Of a stretch of 8,903 nucleotides of DNA, positions 5,106 through 8,903 are shown in pieces. The stretch covers positions 1 through 8,903 of the forward strand of contig DATBKW010000309.1 in assembly GCA_036555665.1 (NCBI GenBank), given 5' to 3'. The notes beneath the pieces were generated by a model. The model ran no database searches and was not told the origin of the DNA. It worked only from the letters and a program-made list of their open reading frames with translations. The translations under genes were made by a program, and so were the position numbers. Every line of letters begins with the position of its first letter. The stretch's first letter is position 1. The DNA is from JAOPZW01 sp036555665 (GTDB lineage Bacteria; Actinomycetota; Thermoleophilia; Solirubrobacterales; Solirubrobacteraceae).

Positions 5106-6173
5106 TCAGGCGCCGTAGCCCGGGAAGAAGCGCACGACGGCGCCCGTCCTGAAGAGCGTCACGTAGAGCGCTCCGCCCGGGCCGATCGCCACGCCGAGCG
5201 GGTCCTGGTCGTCAAATCCGGTCGCGAACGGCGTCGCCTTCGCGGCGTAGCCGCCGCTCGGCCGGCGGTGCAGCGAGATCATCCGGACCATGGGGACAGC
5301 GGTCGAGCCCGGGTACACGGGACCGTTCTCGGCCACGAACGCCGTCAGCCCGCGCCCGCTCCAGTCGCGCGACACGGCGACACCGCCCACGCCCGCGTGG
5401 GCCGGCAGGCGCACCAGTGGTGCGCTGGTTCGTGCGCACACGGGCCCGCCGAAGTCGGCGCACCCCGGGAAGCCGAAGTCGGGCGCCGCGCGCGTCACGT
5501 CGCGAATCAGGTTGAGCTCGTCGGGCGGGCGGTGCAGGCCGAGGTCGTCGCGGCCGTCGTCGGTGACGAGCAGCGACGCGGTGCCCGGCAGGAAGGCCAG
5601 GCCGTACGGCCCGCGCAGCCCCTTCGCCTCGATGCGCAGGTCGCTCCCGTCGCCCTTGAACGACACGAGCGTGCCCGAGGTCTCGTGGCCGCCGGCGATC
5701 GCGTCGTGCTCGGCGCCGACGCCGACGTACAACCGGTCGTTCGGGCCGGGCAGGATCGTTCCGAGCGCGTGGCGCCCGATCGGGAGCGCCGGCACGACCG
5801 CTCGGCGGTGCGCGAAGCGGCGCCCGTCGAAGCCCGAGTAGCGCCGGACCACGCCGGTGACGTCGCCGAGGGCCGAGGCCACGTACAGCCGCCCGCGGAA
5901 CCACGTGAGCCCGAGTGCCATGTGCGTGCCCTCGATCACGTGCACGGGCCGGGCGCCCGCGTGCGCGACGTACCAGACGCCGTCGCCCTCCTGCGCGAAC
6001 GGCGCGCCGGAGGTGACCCACATCCCGCCGCGCGCGTCGAAGGCGATGTTCGTGGCGTACGGGATCGCGCTCGCGACGAGCTGCCCCGGCGGGGCCGCGG
6101 CGGCGCCCGCCGCGCCCAGCGCCGCGGCGGCAAAGGCGGCAAGGGCGGCGAGCAGGACGAGGCGGCGCCTCAC
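5106..6173 (-). CDS. Secreted six-bladed beta-propeller protein, PQQ-dependent sugar dehydrogenase (GSDH)-like
   Basis: The 355-residue protein starts with an Arg-rich n-region and a long Ala/Leu core, with likely signal-peptidase cleavage after the AAA near residue 27, so it is exported. The remainder shows repeated propeller blades: NIAFDARGGMWVTS, GLTWFRGRLYVASA, PNDRLYVGVG, GLAFLPGTASLLVTDDG, GGVAVSRDWSGRGLTAFVAENG and GVAIGPGGALYVTLF. The block RPPDELNLI followed by PDFGFPGC matches the glucose/sorbosone dehydrogenase family pattern of soluble PQQ sugar dehydrogenases. Two closely spaced cysteines near it could form a disulfide. Whether it binds PQQ or oxidises a sugar is not shown; many relatives are uncharacterised. 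The GTG at 6173 is chosen because it precedes the signal peptide; a weak AAGG lies 7 nt upstream. It follows the small membrane gene by 17 bp, suggesting co-transcription. Confidence 0.82.
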   Translation of the reverse strand: MRRRLVLLAALAAFAAAALGAAGAAAAPPGQLVASAIPYATNIAFDARGGMWVTSGAPFAQEGDGVWYVAHAGARPVHVIEGTHMALGLTWFRGRLYVASALGDVTGVVRRYSGFDGRRFAHRRAVVPALPIGRHALGTILPGPNDRLYVGVGAEHDAIAGGHETSGTLVSFKGDGSDLRIEAKGLRGPYGLAFLPGTASLLVTDDGRDDLGLHRPPDELNLIRDVTRAAPDFGFPGCADFGGPVCARTSAPLVRLPAHAGVGGVAVSRDWSGRGLTAFVAENGPVYPGSTAVPMVRMISLHRRPSGGYAAKATPFATGFDDQDPLGVAIGPGGALYVTLFRTGAVVRFFPGYGA

Positions 6174-6190
6174 CCGCCGACCTTATGCCA

Positions 6191-6394
6191 TCAATGGCTG
6201 CTGTTGCCCAGGAAGCGGGTGATGAACACCGCCACCCCGATCGCGCCCGCGATCAGCGCGGTGAAGGCCACCGCCAGACCGGCGGTGGGCGGCAGCAGCG
6301 CGGCCCCGGCGATGATGACCGTCACCGCATAGACCACGATGCCCATCACGAAGAAGAGGATCTCGCCCCCGGGTTCAGTCTTCTGAGGTTCCAT
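6191..6394 (-). CDS. Small two-helix membrane protein of unknown function
   Basis: This 67-residue protein has a short polar N-terminus (MEPQKTEPGG) and two hydrophobic stretches at about 11-34 and 38-61. A Pro-Pro turn (35-36) separates them, and the tail is FLGNSSH. It is probably a helical hairpin with both ends on one side of the membrane. I do not recognise the family. An in-frame ATG at 6430 would add 12 residues (MQPTATSPTIAG); neither start has a clear ribosome site, and I prefer the shorter form because the helix pair begins just after it. It sits between the CYTH gene (84 bp upstream) and the propeller gene (17 bp downstream) on the same strand, so it may be the middle gene of a three-gene transcript. 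Confidence 0.6.
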   Translation of the reverse strand: MEPQKTEPGGEILFFVMGIVVYAVTVIIAGAALLPPTAGLAVAFTALIAGAIGVAVFITRFLGNSSH

Positions 6395-6477
6395 GCCCGC
6401 GATGGTCGGCGAGGTCGCAGTCGGCTGCATCCGCGGCGACTGCGGGGCGGGCTGCGGGGAACTACGAAGCCGCCGCG

Positions 6478-6999
6478 CTACTGCGGGCGGCCGTCGCGCG
6501 CCAGCCGCTGGTTCTTGTAGCGCTCGTCGTCGGTGACCTCGGGGCCGAACCAGTCGGGCACGACGAAGGCGTCGGCGTCGTTCTCCGAGGCGAACTCGAC
6601 CTCGGCGACGACGAGCCCGGCCAGCGCGCCGTCGTAGACGTCGAGCTCGATGGTCAGCTCGCCGTCGGCGGGAATGTCGTAGCGCGTCTTCTCGACCCGG
6701 CGCCGCGCGGTCAGCGGCCACAGTCGCTCGAAGCGCTCCGGCGTGATCTCGATCTCCTCCTCCACGCGCGTGCGGCCGCTGCCGGACTTGACCGTCAGCA
6801 CCGCCTCGCCGGCGCGGCGTCGGACCCGCACCTCGGTGCCGTCGTCGGCGACCGCGATGTAGCCCTGCTCGATGGCCGTCGACGGCCACCGATCCAGGTC
6901 GGCCGGCGGCTCGTCGACGACGAACTTGCGCTCGATCTCGATGGCGCAACCGTAGCGGCCGCGAGAGGAGGCCGAACGTCGCCCTGGGGCTAGCTGCAC
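6478..6999 (-). CDS. CYTH domain protein (triphosphate tunnel metalloenzyme family)
   Basis: CYTH proteins bind triphosphate groups and divalent metal in a beta tunnel. Bacterial members include class IV adenylate cyclase, thiamine triphosphatase and inorganic triphosphatase. The ExExK signature is intact (E21, E23, K25 in IEIERKF). Charged tunnel strands follow in order: EVRVRRR (56-62), LTVKSG (K71), VEEEIEI (79-85), RRVEKTRYDI (100-109), ELDVYDG (118-124) and VAEVEF (131-136). The end, DERYKNQRLA, is also typical. The reaction cannot be assigned, but a short stand-alone CYTH protein is most often a tripolyphosphatase. The start is uncertain: GTG at 6999 is the only canonical in-frame start. 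It adds about 18 residues before the conserved first strand, in codons with unusually many A/T third bases, and it lies inside a 12-bp repeat. Divergent from the MMPL gene. Confidence 0.87.
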   Translation of the reverse strand: MQLAPGRRSASSRGRYGCAIEIERKFVVDEPPADLDRWPSTAIEQGYIAVADDGTEVRVRRRAGEAVLTVKSGSGRTRVEEEIEITPERFERLWPLTARRRVEKTRYDIPADGELTIELDVYDGALAGLVVAEVEFASENDADAFVVPDWFGPEVTDDERYKNQRLARDGRPQ

Positions 7000-7022
7000 C
7001 CCGTGGCTGCGCTAGCTGCACC
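6989..7022. repeat. Two exact 12-bp direct repeats with a 22-bp period
   Basis: GCTAGCTGCACC occurs at 6989-7000 and 7011-7022. The spacing is about two helical turns, which places both copies on the same DNA face. Each contains the palindrome GCTAGC. They lie between the divergent CYTH and MMPL genes, about 90-120 bp upstream of MMPL, and overlap the CYTH GTG codon. A regulator-binding site is plausible but not shown. Confidence 0.6.
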
Positions 7023-7100
7023 GCCAAGAGGCCTGGGGGCCGCATCGTCGGCGCACGCGCCCGCAACGAGACTGCCACGCGTCACCCCACTCTCTCTCGT

Positions 7101-7105
7101 GAGGA
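7101..7105 (+). promoter_or_regulatory. Ribosome binding site of the MMPL gene
   Basis: GAGGA lies 5 nt before GTG at 7111. No similar site precedes the downstream in-frame ATG at 7138, so this site favours the GTG start. Confidence 0.7.
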
Positions 7106-7110
7106 ACCAA

Positions 7111-8903
7111 GTGCACACCAACACGTTCGCCGGGCGCATGGGCCGATGGAGCGCCCAGCACCGCAAGACGGCCATCTGGGGCTGGATCGCGTTCGTCGCC
7201 ATCGCCTTTGTGATCGGCAGCGCGGTCGGCACGCAGGAGCCGGACCACCAGGACTACATCGGGCAGTCCGGCCAGGCGGCCAAGCTGTTCGACTCCCACT
7301 ACCCCAAGAAGGCAGACGAGCAGGTCATGGTCCAGGCGCCCAAGGGCGGCCACGCGACCGACGCGTCGGTCCGCAAGGCGGTCGATCAGACGATCGCCGC
7401 CGTATCGGGCAAGCCCGGGGTGACCGACGTCCAGTCGCCGTACACGAAGGGCAACGAGGACCAGGTCTCCAAGGACGGCCGCTCGGTGCTCGTCGAGTTC
7501 TCGCTCAAGGGCGATGACGACGCCACGCAGGACCTCGTCGGCGCGACGACCAGCGCCATCAACAAGGTCAAGGACGCCAACCCCGGCGTGTTCGTCGGCC
7601 AGTTCGGCGCCGCGAGCGCCGAGAAGGCGATCAGCAAATCCCAGGACGAGGACTCGGCCAAGGCCATGCAGCTGTCGCTGCCGGCGACGCTGCTGATCCT
7701 GCTCGTCACCTTTGGTGCGCTCGTGGCCGCGGGCATCCCGCTGCTGCTTGGCGTCACCGCCGTGTTCGCGACGCTCGGCCTTGTCGGCCCCGTCAGCCAG
7801 CTGGTGCCGATGGACAACACGGTCATGGAGGTCGTGCTTCTCGTCGGCCTGGCCGTCGGCGTCGACTACTCGCTGTTCTACCTGCGCCGCGAGCGCGAGG
7901 AGCGCGCGAAGGGCGCGAGCAAGCTGGAGGCGGTCCACACCGCCGCGGCGAGCTCAGGCCGCGCCGTGCTCGTCGCCGGTTCGACCGTGATGATCGCCAT
8001 GGCCGGCATGTTCTTCGCCGGTCTGAGCATCTTCACCGCGCTGGGCATCGGCGCGATCATGGTCGTCGCCGTCGCGATGATCGGCTCGCTCACCGTGCTG
8101 CCGGCCGTCCTGGCCTCGCTCGGCGACCGCGTCGAGAAGGGCCGGATCCCGTTCCTGCATCGCCTGCGCCGCAACGACGGTGACAGCCGCGCCTGGGGCT
8201 GGGTCCTCGACAAGGTCCTCAAGCGCCCGGCCGTCTCGGCCGTCATCGCGACCGCGCTGCTCGTCGTCATGGCGCTGCCGGCGTTCGGCATGCACACCGT
8301 CCTCAGCGGCAACGACGACTACTCGCGCAAGCTCGAGGTCATGCAGGTCTATGACCGCATGCAGGCCGCCTTCCCCGGCGGGCAGGTCCCGGCCGTCGTG
8401 GCCATCGAGGCCAAGGACGTCACGACGCCGCAGATCGCGGCGGCGACCAAGCAGCTGGGCGACGAGGCGATCGCGACCGGCAAGTTCAACGCGCCGATCA
8501 ACGTCGACGTCAGCCCCGACAAGCATGTCGCGATGATCTCGATCCCGATGCAGGGCGACGGCACCAACGCCGCCTCCCAGCACGCGCTCGACACGCTGCG
8601 CGGCGGCATCGTCGACGACACGATCGCCAAGGCGCCCGGCGTCGACCACGCCTACATCACGGGCGAGACCGCCGGCACGCAGGACTTCAACTCCCTGCTG
8701 AAGTCCAAGGCGCCGATCGTGTTCGCCTTCGTGCTGACGCTGGCCTTCATGCTGCTGCTGGTCACGTTCCGCTCGATCGTCATCCCGATCAAGGCGATCG
8801 TGCTGAACCTGCTGTCGGTCGGCGCGAGCTACGGGCTGCTCACCTGGATCTTCCAGGAGGGCCGCTTCGAGAACACGCTCGGCTACCAGGCCAACGGCGG
8901 CAT
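7111..8903 (+). CDS. MMPL/RND-family transporter (partial, 3' end outside the window)
   Basis: The first 597 residues of an RND-superfamily permease are present; full actinobacterial MMPL proteins are usually about 700-750. The order is: first membrane helix (about 21-40, after RMGRWSAQHRKTAIWGW), an extracytoplasmic porter-like domain (about 42-185), five helices (about 189-332), a cytoplasmic loop with LGDRVEKGRIPF, the seventh helix (about 375-392), a second extracytoplasmic domain, and helices beginning at about 534. The MMPL proton-relay motif GLAVGVDYSLFYLRRERE is intact (D252, Y253). The family exports lipids, drugs or other hydrophobic molecules using proton motive force; the substrate here is unknown. 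GTG 7111 is chosen for its ribosome site; it adds MHTNTFAGR before the ATG at 7138, typical of relatives. The second half of the C-terminal MMPL domain, with its own Asp-Tyr motif, lies beyond the window. Confidence 0.92.
   Translation, partial: MHTNTFAGRMGRWSAQHRKTAIWGWIAFVAIAFVIGSAVGTQEPDHQDYIGQSGQAAKLFDSHYPKKADEQVMVQAPKGGHATDASVRKAVDQTIAAVSGKPGVTDVQSPYTKGNEDQVSKDGRSVLVEFSLKGDDDATQDLVGATTSAINKVKDANPGVFVGQFGAASAEKAISKSQDEDSAKAMQLSLPATLLILLVTFGALVAAGIPLLLGVTAVFATLGLVGPVSQLVPMDNTVMEVVLLVGLAVGVDYSLFYLRREREERAKGASKLEAVHTAAASSGRAVLVAGSTVMIAMAGMFFAGLSIFTALGIGAIMVVAVAMIGSLTVLPAVLASLGDRVEKGRIPFLHRLRRNDGDSRAWGWVLDKVLKRPAVSAVIATALLVVMALPAFGMHTVLSGNDDYSRKLEVMQVYDRMQAAFPGGQVPAVVAIEAKDVTTPQIAAATKQLGDEAIATGKFNAPINVDVSPDKHVAMISIPMQGDGTNAASQHALDTLRGGIVDDTIAKAPGVDHAYITGETAGTQDFNSLLKSKAPIVFAFVLTLAFMLLLVTFRSIVIPIKAIVLNLLSVGASYGLLTWIFQEGRFENTLGYQANGG

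Noticed and set aside
4581..6332. A 583-codon plus-strand open frame opposite the CDO and propeller genes
   Set aside because: It has a composition-driven Arg/Ala/Asp/Val-rich translation with no motifs, and it crosses the clear CDO promoter region and two genes with recognisable catalytic or family motifs on the other strand.
6440..6487. CTGCGGG repeated three times between the CYTH and small membrane genes
   Set aside because: The units are short, unevenly spaced and made of common high-GC words, and no symmetry or position suggests function.
7012..7938. A 308-codon minus-strand open frame opposite the MMPL gene
   Set aside because: The MMPL gene has a ribosome site, membrane helices and the DY motif. 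The opposite frame is its shadow.

Overview
The window looks like chromosomal DNA from a high-GC actinobacterium. Third codon positions are almost all G or C, and several starts are GTG or TTG. MMPL, HD-GYP, STAS and Rv1284-type carbonic anhydrase genes are all present. A Thermoleophilia/Solirubrobacterales-type genome is my best guess; this is an inference, because there is no rRNA to confirm it.

Layout from left to right. (1) Positions 1-140 hold the right end of a probable insertion sequence: a transposase C-terminal tail, a strong hairpin, and two near-identical 22-bp repeats. (2) The element abuts tRNA-His(GTG) on the minus strand (144-217). (3) Upstream of the tRNA on the same strand are a SnoaL-like/STAS fusion (248-979) and a membrane-anchored HD-GYP phosphodiesterase (1013-2467), probably one signalling transcription unit. 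(4) A divergent intergenic region of about 330 bp (2468-2797) carries a perfect 24-bp palindrome. (5) An MFS exporter (2798-4033, plus) meets a beta-carbonic anhydrase (4030-4521, minus) tail to tail, with overlapping stop codons. (6) The carbonic anhydrase is the second gene of a tight pair with a cysteine-dioxygenase-like cupin (4533-5042), which has a recognisable promoter and a TTG start. (7) Three more minus-strand genes follow: a secreted beta-propeller (5106-6173), a two-helix membrane protein (6191-6394) and a CYTH/triphosphate tunnel protein (6478-6999). (8) An MMPL/RND-family transporter starts at 7111 on the plus strand and runs off the window. A 12-bp direct repeat with a 22-bp period lies between it and the CYTH gene.

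The genes form several small units, not one pathway. The most suggestive associations are c-di-GMP turnover (HD-GYP) with a sensor-fused anti-sigma-antagonist domain, and cysteine oxidation (CDO) with an Rv1284-type carbonic anhydrase, a subfamily that neighbours cysDN in Mycobacterium tuberculosis. I saw no CRISPR array, phage module, toxin-antitoxin pair or obvious defence system. Most of the long opposite-strand ORFs are high-GC shadows of these genes.
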